This document shows, piece by piece, positions 36,562 through 48,410 of a DNA stretch of 64,000 nucleotides (positions are counted from its first letter, which is position 1; each line of letters opens with the position of its first letter). A program made the translations under genes and the position numbers. Source of the DNA: Cryptomeria japonica (Eukaryota > Streptophyta > Pinopsida > Cupressales > Cupressaceae); contig NC_081407.1 in the NCBI RefSeq assembly GCF_030272615.1, forward strand, positions 373,906,632 through 373,970,631. Reading direction: 5' to 3'. Under the pieces are notes generated by a model, which did no database searches, was not told the DNA's origin, and saw nothing but the letters and a program-made list of their open reading frames with translations.

Positions 36562-37950
36562 ATTATTACCCTATGCATTCTCCTATTTTGGCCTCCCACT
36601 CGGTCAAACGCTTGGGGTCATACCCTATCGACACCTGTGAATGGTCCCTTGAGCACCCCAAGTGTTAAAAATTGTCAAACTTTGACGGACCCTAACTCAG
36701 AATTCGTGGCACCTGCGAATGATCCATTTGAACCTATGGGTCCACGAGAGGGGTCCCTACAAAATTAGGGCAGCATTTTTTTGGTTGGCAAAAAAATTGT
36801 TAGCCTCGTTCAATCGATGGGCAGCATTTTTTTGGTTGGCGAAAAAATCGTCAGCCTCATTCAATCGAATGTTGTCACGTGGTCAATTTCTAATTCTGCT
36901 CATCGTGATAATGAACCGTCAGCTCTGACATGTCCAGTTAGGCATTATTACCATATGCATGCTTCTATTTTCCCCCCCACTCGGTTGAACGCTCAGGGTC
37001 ATACCCTACCGACGTCGTCCCTTGAGCACCCTAAGTGATAAAATTGTCAAACTTTGACGGGCCCTAACTCAAAATTCATGCCACCTGCAAGTGATCCAAT
37101 TGAACCTATGGGTCCATGAGAGGGGTCCCTACAAAAGCCTATCTTGGTTTTTCATGTTTCCCTATGGTTTCATTAGGGCAGCATTTTTTTGGTTGGTGAA
37201 AAAATCGTCAGTCTCATTCAATCGAATGTTGTCACATGGCCAATTTCTCATTCTACTCATCATGATAATGAACCATCAGCTCTGACAAGTCCATTTAGGA
37301 GTTATTACCCTATGTATGCTCCTATTTCCCCCCCCCCACTCGATCGAACGCTCGAGGTCATACCCTACCGACATCATCCCTTGAGCACCCTAAGTCCTAA
37401 AAATTGTCAAACTTTGACAGGCCCTAACTCAAAATCCATGGCACCTGCAAATGATCCATTTGAACCTACGGGTCCATGAGAGGGTTCCCTACAAAAGCCT
37501 ATCTCGGTTTTTCAATTTTCCGTATGGTTTTATTAGGGCAGCATTTTTTCAGTTGGCAAAAAAATCATCAGTCTCATTCAATCGAATGTTGTCACGTGGC
37601 CAATTTCTCATTCTACTCATCGTGATAATGAATCGTTAGCTCCAACATGTCTAGTTAGGCATTATTACCCTATACATGCTCCTATTTCCCCCCCCCCACT
37701 TGGTCAAACGCTTGGGATCATACCCTACCGACATCGTCCCTTGAGCACCCTAAGTGCTAAAAATTGTTAAACTTTGATGGGCTCTAACTCGGAATCCGTG
37801 GCACCAGAAAATGATCCATTTGAACCTACAGGTCCATGAGAGGGGTCCTTACAAAATCCTTTCTCAGTTTTTCAAGTTTCCCTTAGGTTTTATTAGGGCA
37901 ACATTTTTTGCAAAGTTGGCAAAAAAATCGTCAGTCTCATTCAATGAAAA
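36562..37950. repeat. Tandem array, four units of about 360-380 bp
   Basis: Units begin near ATTATTACCCTATGCAT at about 36562, 36943, 37303 and 37663, and each contains CTTTGACGGGCCCTAACTC and GGGGTCCCTACAAAA variants. The first unit is longer because a GGGCAGCATTTTTTTGGTTG segment is duplicated in it. The last is partial. Frames across it (for example at 36719, 37091 and 37451) are repeats of each other, not genes. Confidence 0.85.
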
Positions 37951-39268
37951 ATATAGATAAACAAGCATTGCACTGTAGACACATAATGATCGTCAATATT
38001 TCCATGTATTGTATACACATAATTACCATTACACTTACATGTGACACCCATGAAGGGATATGCAAGCATGATTTTTTTTCATTATCAATACAACTACACC
38101 AATGTACTCATGTACAAATACATTGTATATCATCAATATAACTAAACCAATTTGCTCATGGACATTGTATATCTTCATAAAAAAATTACATCAATTTACA
38201 TCCATATACAAATACAACATCCCACTTCATCTGCATCAGACATCCTCATGTCCTAAGATAAAAGCTTACGTACAACAATGTCTGCATATAAATGAAGACC
38301 AAAATAAGTAACCTTTTTATGTGGAATGAATGTGCTACAAGAAACAAATTATAACACTTAATACAAATTATTTTGTCAAATTATAAATAGATCATTTGAA
38401 ATATTTTTAAGACATACAAGATTGTATAATTACGAAACTTACCAGTTTCTCTGCAAAGTATACAAGCATAACTTTGAAGAAAGACGCATGTTGATTAAAG
38501 CCCTTCTCACTGCATTTCTCTGCATGGTTGAAGATGATGGTAGATATGGTCATTTCTAAATAGAAATACATTCACTTGACTTATTGTTTATGCACAAAGT
38601 AATATGCACCATCACCAAAAGAGGGTCTTGTCAACGGCGAATGATCTAGCATTAACCTATATTTTTAAGAATTGTTAGTCTACACATAAAATGCATGGAT
38701 GAACATAAAGGCTTTATGATAATTACTTCAACTGAAATGCATGATAATAAATGAAAATGTATGATTATATACCATAAAAATACGTCCCTTCGAATTATAT
38801 CAACATAACCCACTATGTTGACACAAAAATCATAATGTGATACTGTTGTATATCATCAAAAAAGACCTGCATGAGCATAAAGGTTTTGCGATAATTATAT
38901 CATCAAAAATTGTCAAATAGTGTTGTCTAATAACAAAAATTATAAAGCTCATCAAATGCATGATAATAAGTCATGTTGCAAAAATACGTCCCTTCCAATT
39001 ATATCGAGTGTACCTGCTATGTGCGTGCAAAAACTGTGTTGCCAACAAAAATATTCATCAATAGACCTGCATTTTGAACACGTCCTTAATATACACGTAA
39101 CAAACTTGAACATTAAGGTTTAATGATCATTGTTTGAAATGAAATGCATGATAAAAAAAATAAGGCACCATTAAAGACCTACTACTCAAGTATGTCTGAA
39201 GGATCATCTCTTTGCTTAAGAGTATCCAGTATTGCTTCATGATCAGCAGTAGTCACTGTCCATAGCTC
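37951..39268. other. AT-rich spacer in the two-gene element
   Basis: No coding similarity. It contains scattered AAATACGTCCCTTC repeats (about 38781 and 38983). It presumably holds the 3' end or introns of the minus-strand gene. Confidence 0.4.
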
Positions 39269-40923
39269 TTAGGTCTTTGGGTTTGCTTGATGCTTTAACA
39301 ACTTGACAATTGTAGCTATAATAAGGTGTGAATACATTATAATGGTTTTGTGTCTCTCATTGTCTTCAAATGTAGGTATGCCATTCTTTCTAATCATGTA
39401 TGTTCGCAACCAAGTTCCCACAACAACAACTGAACCTATAGGATATGTGAACCCGTCATCATCTGTCACTGGTTGTGTTATCTTTTGTTTTCCCTGTACA
39501 CATCGTGCCAACCAATATTTTGATCTCTCTTCATTCTCTTGTTGTGCAACAACTGCAAAAACATGTCTTGGTTGTACAAGATTTGATAGACGGTCATACT
39601 CAAGTGAACTTTCCATGTCATCATTTGACAAGGATATTGTTTGAGATAAAGAAGTTAGATATTAGTATGCATCGTAGAACGAATATGACATAAAAGTTCA
39701 TGGTACATTGAAAACTCCACATGGTACTTGCAACAAAAAGTATTACGAAACTTAAGAGGAACACAATAAAATGGCTTCAAAGATTCAAAGGCCCTTTGTG
39801 ATATTTGCAAAGTTGGATTTACTTCACAAAAAATTTTGTACAACATTGTTTGGCTTGATTCCAATAAATGTTTGTGATGCGGTGTGTGGTCTCGGTTGTC
39901 AATTCTTAATTTCAAAACATCCTTTACATTGGGTGACACTCTAGAATTAGAGTGCCAAAATTGTTGAATCTCCTCCTTCACATTGTCAGTCAACTTTCTA
40001 TCAACACATGGAAGCCTCCCACCAAAATCCCATGTATCTTGTTGAAGTGGATCGTCAAGTCTTTGTCTTTGTGAAAGTGCTCTATCCAAAGCTTTACGGT
40101 TTATGTTAAAATCAACATAAGTTTGTCTCATTTGATGAGCCTTCCTCAATTGATGGCTTACTAAGGAGGTTGTAATCACTCTTCAAGCAGCTCTCTTATC
40201 TCTTTCTTTGGTATTATTTCCAATAGAATTGAGAGCGTCAAATAGATTTTTGGCAATAATATAATTTCTCTCCATCTTCTTGTTCATACGAATCTTCAAT
40301 TTGTTTAGCAATGGTCTCATTTTTATCATCTTTAGCAATTGAACAAAGAGTTGGCATTGCTCGGTCAATGTCTTATTGCTAAAATTTTGGTCGAAAAGTT
40401 GTGTAGCCCACAACCGAATGGTTCTTGTTGACCTCTTGCCTTCAAGATTTGCAATAATGTTCTCATCAATTTCAAGTAACCATTTTGGTGTTCTTGAATG
40501 TCTTGGATTTGGAATTTGTCTTTCATCCATGAGAGGGTCTTCAATTCTAAAGTAATTAGGTGTTACATATTGTTCACTTGGTTGAGCAATTCTACCTTCA
40601 ATGTCAAAGTTTTCCACATTTTCACCTCCAATGTCAAAATTTTCCACATGTTCACCTCCAATGTCAAAATTTTCCACATGTTGAACATTTTCATTATCAC
40701 TTTCAACATTTTCAACATTTTCAAAATCTACATTTTCATTTTCAATAACTTGTGACACATTTTCAAATTCAATTTCATCTTCACTTGAAGTAACATTAGC
40801 AATATTCAACATACCTTGTCTTCTCCTCCTATGACCTTCTCTATCTCTTTCTCTATACACTTCAATTTGGTCATTTGAAAGTTTTCTTTTGTGTTTAGAC
40901 TTCCAACGACTACTACTCCCCAT
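39269..40923 (-). pseudogene. Gene B of the two-gene element, function unknown
   Basis: The frame from ATG at 40923 (MGSSSRWKSKHKRKLSND, a basic nuclear-type start) runs through an acidic section with a short repeat, VENFDIGGE, three times. It continues past a TGA at 40180 in the same frame to 39655: CVDRKLTDNVKEEIQQFW, SRVSPNVKDVLKLRI, then RNTFCCKYHVEFSMYHELL with a Cys-Cys-X2-His pattern. A further frame (39269-39631, another phase, probably a later exon) has YWLARCVQGKQK and DDDGFTYPIGSVVVVGTW. The segments look evolutionarily constrained. I have a weak recollection of similar proteins of unknown function in plants but cannot name a family. Confidence 0.5.
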
Positions 40924-41238
40924 TTACCTCCACAAAGATGCTCCTAAATGATTGACAATGTAAGAATTGACTTTAAGAATCCCTCAAAAGCAAAAATTTG
41001 TCCCAACCTGTATGAAAACCCGTGATCGTCGATAGAAAATGGAATATGCAGATTGTGGGCCATTGGAATCCACAAAATGGCCCACAAGGCTCTTTTTTAT
41101 TTACAAAAATCGGATATCCGATAAAATCGGGTGGTCCCAAAAAAAATTTCCCGTTGCCACCTTTTTTTTACTGTTGCCACATTAATGGCAATGATAGAAA
41201 TTGGATATTTGATAAAATCCGATTTTATTACTCATATT

Positions 41239-41240
<2 letters not shown>
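40924..41240. other. Right end region of the two-gene element
   Basis: It contains ATCGGATATCCGAT (41109-41122), TTGGATATTTGATAAAATCC (41201-41220), and two GTTGCCAC boxes (about 41154 and 41173). The left end has a related GTGGCGATGTGAAAAAA at 33536 on the opposite strand, supporting terminal inverted similarity. Confidence 0.5.
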
Positions 41241-41329
<89 letters not shown>

Positions 41330-41430
41330 AGGGGAGGGGGAGAGAGAGAGATTAGGGGAGAGGGGGAGATAGAGATTAGGGGAGAGAGGGGGGAGTGGTG
41401 AGATATATATATATATAGAGAGAGAGAGAC
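41241..41430. repeat. GA microsatellite
   Basis: An almost uninterrupted GA run of about 85 bases is followed by degenerate AGGGGAGAGGGGGAGA units, a short AT run and a second GA run. The Arg-Glu and Ser-Leu frames across it are artefacts. Confidence 0.95.
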
Positions 41431-44400
41431 ACAATATGGTGTCTTAAGGGGTCATATGGTGTCCTAAGGGGTCGTAGGACACAATATGACCCCTTAGGAC
41501 ACCATAGGACCCCTAACGACACCATATGGTGTCATAAGGGTTCATATGGCTCATAACGATACCATATAGAGTCATAAAGGGCCATATTGTGTCCTAAGGG
41601 GTCATATGGTGTCTTAAAGGAGTCATATGACACAATATGACCCCTTAGGACACAATATGACCCATAACGACACAATTTAGTGTCTTAAGGGGTCATATGG
41701 TGTCCCAAGGGGTCGTAGGACACAATATGACCCCTTAGGACACCATAGGACCCATAATGACCCAATATGGTGTCTTAAGGGGTCATATGGTGTCCTAAGG
41801 GATTGTAGAACACAATATGACCCCTTAGGACACCATAGGACCCATAACGACCCAATATGGTGTCATAAGGGGTCATATGGTGTCTTAAGGAGTCGTAAGA
41901 CACAATATGACCCCTAACGACACCATATGGTGTCATAAGGGGTCGTATGTTGTCCTTAGGGGTCATATGGTATCCCATGACCCCTTAGGAAACCATATGA
42001 CCCATAATGACATAATTTGGTGTCTTATAAGGTCATATGGTGTCCTAAGGGGTCGTACGACACAGTATGACCCCTTAGGACACCATAGGACCCATAACGA
42101 CCCAATATGGTGTCTTAAGGGGTCATAGGCTATCCGAATAGGTCGTAGAACACAATACGACCCCTTAGGACACCATAGGACATCTAACAACACCATATGG
42201 TGTCATAAGGGGTCATATGACACATAATGACACCATATAGAGTCGTAAAGGGTCATATTGTGTCCCAAGGGGTCATATGACACAATATGACCCATAACGA
42301 CACAATTTGGTGTCTTAAGGGGTCATATGGTGTCTCAAGGGGTTGTAGGACACAATATGACCCCTTAAGACACCATAGGACCCATAATGACCCAATAAGG
42401 TGTCTTAAGGGGTCATATGGTGTCCTAAGGGGTTGTAGGACACAATATGACCCCTTAAGACACCATAGGACCCATAACGACCCAATATGGTGTCATAAGG
42501 GGTCATATCATATCCTAAGGGGTTGTAGGACACAATATGGTGTCATAAGGGCTCGTATATTATCCTTAGGGGTCATATGGTGTCCCATGACCCCTTAGAA
42601 CACCATATGACAATGACACAATTTGGTGTCTTAAGGGGTCATATGGTGTCCTAAGGGGTCATAGGACACAGTATGACCCCTTAAGACACCATATGACCCC
42701 TTAAGACACCAAATTGTGTCATTAGGGGTCATATGGTGTCCTAAGGGGTCATAGGACACAATATGGCCCCTTAGGTCACCATAGGACCCATAACAACCCA
42801 ATATGGTGTCTTAAGGGGTCATATGGTATCCTAAGGCGTTGTAGGACACAATATGACCCCTTAGGACACCATAGGACCCATAATGACCCAATATGGTGTC
42901 TTAAGGGGTCATATGGTGTCCTAAGGGGTTGTAAGACACAATATGACCCCTTAGGACACCATAGGACCCCTAACAACACCATATGGTGTCGTAAGGGGTC
43001 ATATGGTATCCTAAGGAGTCGTAAGACACAATATGACCTCTAACAAAACCATATGGTGTCATAAGGGGTTGTATGTTGTTCTTAGGGGTCATATGGTGTC
43101 CCATGACCCCTTAGAACACAATATGATCTAGAATGACATAATTTGGTGTCTTAAGGGGTCATATGGTGTCCTAAGGGGTCGTAGGACACAATATGATCCT
43201 TTACGACATGATAGGACCCATAACGACCCAATATGGTGTCTTAAGGGGTCATATAGTGTCCTAAGGGGTTTTAGGACACAATATGACACCTTAGGATACC
43301 ATAGGACCCATAACGCCCCAATATGGTGTCATAAGGGGTCATATGGTTCCTAAGGGATCATAGGACACAATATGACCCCTTAGGACACCATATGACCCCT
43401 AATGACCCCATATGGTGTCATAAAGGGTTGTATGTTGTCCTTAGGGGTCATATGGTGTCCCATGACCCCTTAGGACACTATATGATCCATAACAATCCAG
43501 TTTGGTGTCTTGAGGGGTCATATGGTGTACTAAGGGGTCGTAAGACACAATATGACCCCTTAGGATAGCATAGGACCTCTAACGACACCATATGGTGTCA
43601 TAAGGTGTCATATGACCCATAACAACACCGTATAGAGTCGTAAAGGGTCATATTGTGTCCTAAGAGGTCATATTGTGTCTTAAAGGGGTCATATGACACA
43701 ATATGACCCATTAGGACACAATATCACCCATAACGACACAATTTGATGTCTTAAGGGGTCATATGGTGTCCTAAGGGGTCGTAGGACACAATATGACCCC
43801 TTAGGACACCATAGGACCCATAACGACCCAATATGGTGTCTTAAGGGGTCATATGGTGTCCTAAGGGGTCGTAGGACACAATATGACCCCTTATGACACC
43901 ATAGGGCCCATAATGACCCAATATGGTGTCATAAGGGGTCATATGGTATCCTAAGGGGTCATAGGACATAATATGACCCCTTAAGACACCATATGATCCC
44001 TTAGGACACCATATGACCCCTAACAACACCATATGGTATCATAAAGGGTTGTATGTTGACCTTAGGGGTTATATGGTGTCTCATGACCCCTTAGGACACC
44101 ATATGACCCATAATGACACAATTTTATGTCTTAAGGGGTCATATGGTGTCCTAAGGGGTCATAGGACACAATATGACCCCTTAGGACACAATAGGACCCA
44201 TAAAAACCCAATATGGTGTCTTAAGGGGTCATATGGTGTCCTAAGGGGTTGTAGGACACAATATGATGCCTTAGGACACCATAGGACCCCTATGACACCA
44301 TATTGTGTCATAAGGGGTCATATGACCTATAACGACACTGTATAGAGTCGTAAAGGGTCATATTGTGTCCTAAGGGGTCATATGATGTCTTAAAGGGGTC

Positions 44401-45660
44401 ATATGACACAATATGACCCATTAGGACACAATATGACCCATAACAACACAATTTGGTGTCTCAAGGGGTCATATGGTGTCCTAAGGGGTCATAGGACACA
44501 ATATGACCCCTTCAGACATCACAAGACCCATAACAACCCAATATGGTGTCTTAAGGGGTCATATGGTCTCCTAAGGGGTCATAGGACACAACATGACCAC
44601 TTGGGACACCATAGGACCAACAAAGACCCAATATGATGTCATAAGGGGTCATATGGTGTCCTAAGGGGTTGTAGGACACAATATGACCCCTTAGGACACT
44701 ATATGACCCCTAATGACACCATATGGTGTCATAAGGAGTCGTATGTTGTCCTTAGGGGTCATATGGTGTCCCATGAACCCTTAGGACACTATATGACCCC
44801 TAACAACACAATTTGGTGTCTTAAGGGGTCATATGGTGTCCTAAGGGGTCATATTGTGTCCTAAGGGATCATGGGACACCGTATGACCCCTAAGGACAAC
44901 ATAGGACCCCTTATGACACCATATGGTGTCGTTACGGGTCATATAGTGTCCTAAGGGGTCATATTATGTCCTACGACCCCTTAAGACACCATATGACCCC
45001 TTATGACACTATATTGGGTCTTTATGGGTCATATGGTGTCCTAAGGGGTCATATTGTGTCCTACGACCCCTTAGGAGACCATATGACCCCTTAAGACACC
45101 ATATTGGGTCGTTATGGGTCCTATGGTATCCTAAGGGGTCATATTGTGTCCTACAACCCCTTAGGACACCATATGACCCCTTAAGACACCAAATTATATT
45201 GTTATGGGTCATATTATGTCTTAATGGGTCATATTGTGTCATATGACCCCTTTAAGACACTGTATGACCCCTTAGGACACAATATGACCCTTTATGACTC
45301 TATACATTATTGTTATGGTTTATATGATCCCTTATGACACCATATGGTGTTATAGGGGTCCTATGGTGTCCTAAGGCATCATATTGTGTCCTACAACCCC
45401 TTAGGACACTATATGACCCCTTAAGACACCATATTGGGTTGTTATGGGTCCTATTGTGTCCTAAGGGGTCATATTGTGTCCTATGACCCCTTAGGACACC
45501 ATATGACCCCTTAAGACACAAAATTGTGTCATTATGGGTCATATGGTGTCCTAAGGGGTCATGAGACACCATATGACCCCTAAGGACAACATACGACCCT
45601 TTATGACACCATATGGTGTCGTTAGGGGTCATATGGTGTCCTAAGGGGTCATATGGTGTA
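41431..45660. repeat. Self-complementary satellite array
   Basis: It is built from about 20-bp monomers such as ATATGGTGTCCTAAGGGGTC, interleaved with their reverse complement, GACCCCTTAGGACACCATAT. Higher-order landmarks (CATGACCCCTTAG followed by AATTTGGTGTCTTAAG) recur at about 41980, 42585, 43105, 43465, 44085 and 44775, at unequal spacing of about 360-690 bp. Open frames on both strands are by-products. It ends abruptly at 45660 against a copia gag. Confidence 0.92.
43986..45659. repeat. Large inverted duplication at the end of the satellite
   Basis: Positions x and 89645-x pair throughout. Four open frames on the plus strand have exact mirror frames on the minus strand (44013-44345 with 45300-45632; 44403-44636 with 45009-45242), and the arm edge ACACC (43986-43990) pairs with GGTGT (45655-45659). 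The centre is at 44822/44823, with a short unmatched core of about 40 bases. The arms are about 815 bp, with no net indel but many substitutions. Confidence 0.85.
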
Positions 45661-45665
45661 TGATC

Positions 45666-46661
45666 TTATTGGATTTCACTAACCTTCTCTTTTCCTTTCT
45701 CATTTGATCCTCCATTACTAACCGATGAATTTCTTCTTCTACAGAACTTAGCAATATGTCCAACCTCATTACATGCATAACATGTAACATTGTTCTTTTG
45801 AATTGCTTTGCTAAAACTGGTGAAATTGCTTGACCTGCACTGATTAGCCATATGTCCAATTTTTCCACATGCATAGCATTTTACATTCATTCTACAATCT
45901 TTTGTCTTATGACCAAACTTATTACATTTAGAACATTTACCGGGAGCAGAATCAGGGTTCTAATTTGCTTTGTTTCTAGATTACGTAGCCATGTGACCAA
46001 ATCTATTACAAACAAAACATCTACCATTGAAATTATAAGCATTAAATTTTCTTACCGGTGCCTTATGGCTTTGATCTTCATTAGCAGTACCCAAACTCTG
46101 TCCTTGCTCAAATCCAAGTCCACTCAAATCTCCAATTTGTCTCTGTCTCTTCAATAACTCATCAAGCTGTGTCGAGTTGATCTTGAATTTTTCTTTGTAC
46201 TCACTTGCAGTAGTTAAATCTTCTCTTAGAATTATCATTTGTCTCTCAAGCTCTTGCTCATTACTCTAGGATTGTACCAAATCAATTCTCAACATTTCAT
46301 TTTCATGAACCAACCTACCACGTTCTTCAAATTTGTTCTTTAGGGATACAACAAGATTTTCTTCCTTTTTCTTTCCATCCTCAATCTCCTTAAACATCCT
46401 CATAGTTATAATTTGTATTTCATTTTTTATAACCATGTTCAACTGACTCAATTTTTTACATTCTTCCTTAAGTGCATTTTTCTCTTCATCATCCTGATTT
46501 TGCAAAAGTTCCTTCCTCCTAGCTTGAATAGATGATAGCCTCTCTTGCAAGACAAGAATGATTTCCTTTGCAAATCTCAATTCATCTTGTAGCTTTAAGT
46601 TCTTCAACCTTTCAGCATCATAATCTTCAAGTGCCATCTTAAGTTGCTTCTCCAAAGCCAT
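45666..46661 (-). pseudogene. Copia-like gag with coiled coil and four zinc knuckles
   Basis: From ATG at 46661 (MALEKQLKMALEDYDAERL) a long heptad-rich coiled coil runs to about 46150, then CCHC knuckles: CFVCNRFGHMAT (broken by a stop), CSKCNKFGHKTKDC, CYACGKIGHMANQC and CYACNEVGHIAKFC. All parts share one frame, with stops near 46266 and 45978-45960. The layout matches the gag at 51805-52938 of the non-autonomous element, so the two belong to one gag family on opposite strands. No pol follows; the reading meets the satellite at 45660. Confidence 0.85.
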
Positions 46662-46720
46662 ATTCAATGATTCTGGTTTCAGGATCTTCCTCAAGCTGTT
46701 AAACTTCCTCCAAGGCACAA

Positions 46721-46733
46721 GGCTTTGATACCA
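46721..46733 (-). other. Primer-binding site of the minus-strand copia
   Basis: The minus strand reads TGGTATCAAAGCC, the initiator-Met complement with one mismatch, two bases from the LTR end. Confidence 0.85.
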
Positions 46734-46735
46734 AT

Positions 46736-47329
46736 TGTTGGAAACCAATAACACTGAGAGGGGGGGGGGGTGAATTAGTGTTATAATGGAATAGTAAATT
46801 TTAGCCTTCTTAAAACATGCATACACCAACCGGTATACCAATACAAACAGAATTGAAAGAAGTAAAGCAACCAATAAGCTAATCACATAAATGAAAATCA
46901 TAACAAATAGATTTATATGTGGAAAACCTTAAAGAGGAAAAATCACGGTGGGATTTGTGACCCATTATATCAATCCATTGACCATATCAAGAGATATTAC
47001 AAAATATGAGGGGCCTGCACTTGCAGGAAGGCTTACAACCTAGAGCACACTGCTCAATCACAAAAGGAGCCTCACTGACTACATAAAATTCCAGACTACA
47101 ATATGGAGAAGTGTGAACTGCTAAGATCACATCTTCTATGCCAGAATACAGTTCTAGTTTAAGATTTGTGTGTTCTGGTGTGAAACCCTAAACCCTTTAC
47201 TAGAATAACCCTTACAATAATTTCCTCACATATATGATCTCTCTGATATATTTCACAGCATATTACATTCACATATACATAACTGTCTCTTGTATATATT
47301 AAAATGATCTATCAAACTGTCCTATATAC
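46736..47329 (-). repeat. 5' LTR of the minus-strand copia, inner part
   Basis: The plus strand begins TGTTGGAAACC then CACTGAGAGGGGGGG, the reverse complement of a SIRE-like LTR end. It is interrupted at 47329 by the plus-strand SIRE-like element and continues at 60772. Confidence 0.85.
47325..47329. other. Target-site duplication TATAC (left)
   Basis: TATAC precedes the TG of the LTR at 47330, and an identical TATAC follows the other LTR at 60767-60771. Confidence 0.9.
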
Positions 47330-48353
47330 TGTTGGTATTTTGGTATGGTTTTGTCATTGATGTCAACACCTACTAAACACTTATCAACTCTGGCACATTG
47401 GAGATCTAGCAAAATTCATTGGCAAGCAAGTGACTAATGCACAGTCACCAGTATATGGTTCACCGATAGGATACAGTGATCACCGACACTTGGAATGGCA
47501 TGGAAAATACTTGGTAATGTCGAAGACATTGTTTGGACATCGTATCTTGGAAAGTTGTTTATCAGCTTATTCATATTTGCATATTTTCTTTTACTAGCAA
47601 ATAGGTCCAGGGTTATCTAGGGTTACACTGGCAGGTTTAACTCTTCCAGATCAACATGACACACTATGAAGATAATTGATTAATGTTGTAAATGCATTGA
47701 GCCAACATGCTAAATCGATTATTGCATCCAATATTCTATTATTTGTAAAATGATTTTATTGTAATATCTTGTAGATCTGACCTACTATAATTGGTCTTAG
47801 GTTATGGTATAAATGTAAGATCTTAAATATAAGATCAATTGTGGAATGCGAAGAATGTTGTTTGTGAAGGTATATGTGAGATCTAGTAGAGCTATACATG
47901 AAGACATCATTTGAAGGTAAAGCTAAGGTTTTGTGAAAGCATATCAGCATTACACCAGTACTAAATTTAGCATGTGAAGATGCTATTTTAAGCAGTACAT
48001 TCTTATTGGATTTAACCATCCAATTGTAGTCAGTGTGACTCCTATTTGTGTTTGAGTAGTGAGCTCTACGCGGTTGGCCTTTCTACATGTGCAGACCCCA
48101 TTTATGTACACTTACTATCTACAGTAGTATCATCTGATTGTGGGTAAGGTTTCCCACCGTGGTTTTTCCCCTTACAGGGTTTCCACGTACAAATATTGGT
48201 GTTATGTGTTGTGGATGACTTTGTCTTTTGATTCATCGGTATCGTAGACTATTTCACCGGTATTAAATAGTAATTTGATTAAGTGATTTTTTGTTTAATA
48301 TTTTAAGACAACTGATTCAACCCCCCCCTCTCAGTTGTCCCCAGGACCTAACA
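47330..48353 (+). repeat. 5' LTR of the SIRE-like element
   Basis: TGTTGGTATTTTGG to GGACCTAACA, 1024 bp. It lacks about 47 bp, relative to the 3' LTR, between TTTTGATT and the CACCGGTATT near its end. Otherwise it is highly similar by eye. Confidence 0.93.
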
Positions 48354-48355
48354 AT

Positions 48356-48367
48356 TGGTATCAGAGC
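48356..48367 (+). other. Primer-binding site of the SIRE-like element
   Basis: TGGTATCAGAGC, complementary to initiator tRNA-Met, lies two bases after the LTR. Confidence 0.93.
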
Positions 48368-48410
48368 TGAGTCCTCTTTTTGCAGAAGCCTAACAGCTAG
48401 AGGAGATCCA

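Larger units (their letters stand above)
33501..41240. mobile_element. Unclassified two-gene, DNA-transposon-like element
   Basis: The interval interrupts a copia LTR on its left and ends at a GA microsatellite. Near both ends, within a few hundred bases, are copies of a GGATATCC-centred motif in inverted arrangement: ATTGGATATCCGATTTTT at 33649 on the left, ATCGGATATCCGAT at 41109 on the right, with variants at 33915, 34002 and 41201. Between them are a plus-strand multi-exon gene (34229-36150) and a convergent minus-strand gene (39269-40923), separated by a tandem repeat. I recognise no RT, integrase or named transposase. Exact ends and a target duplication could not be fixed. Confidence 0.5.

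Noticed and set aside
39303-40755. Plus-strand frames of 60-113 residues opposite gene B
   Set aside because: Shadows of the minus-strand gene; His/Phe-rich repeats mirror the VENFDIGGE repeat.
41131-41434. Arg-Glu and Ser-Leu repeat frames
   Set aside because: Direct translation of the GA microsatellite.
41907-45632. Several 70-110 residue frames with [13 protein letters not shown]-type repeats on both strands
   Set aside because: They come from the 20-bp satellite, which is close to multiples of three over long stretches. The same peptide appears on both strands and many times over. Not genes.
43986-45659. Fold-back sequencing or assembly artefact
   Set aside because: Arms differ at many positions; a fold-back artefact would give nearly identical arms. 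Still worth a read-level check.
36562-45660. CRISPR-like array
   Set aside because: Repeats are contiguous or nearly so, without unique spacers of constant length, and the context is plant retrotransposons.
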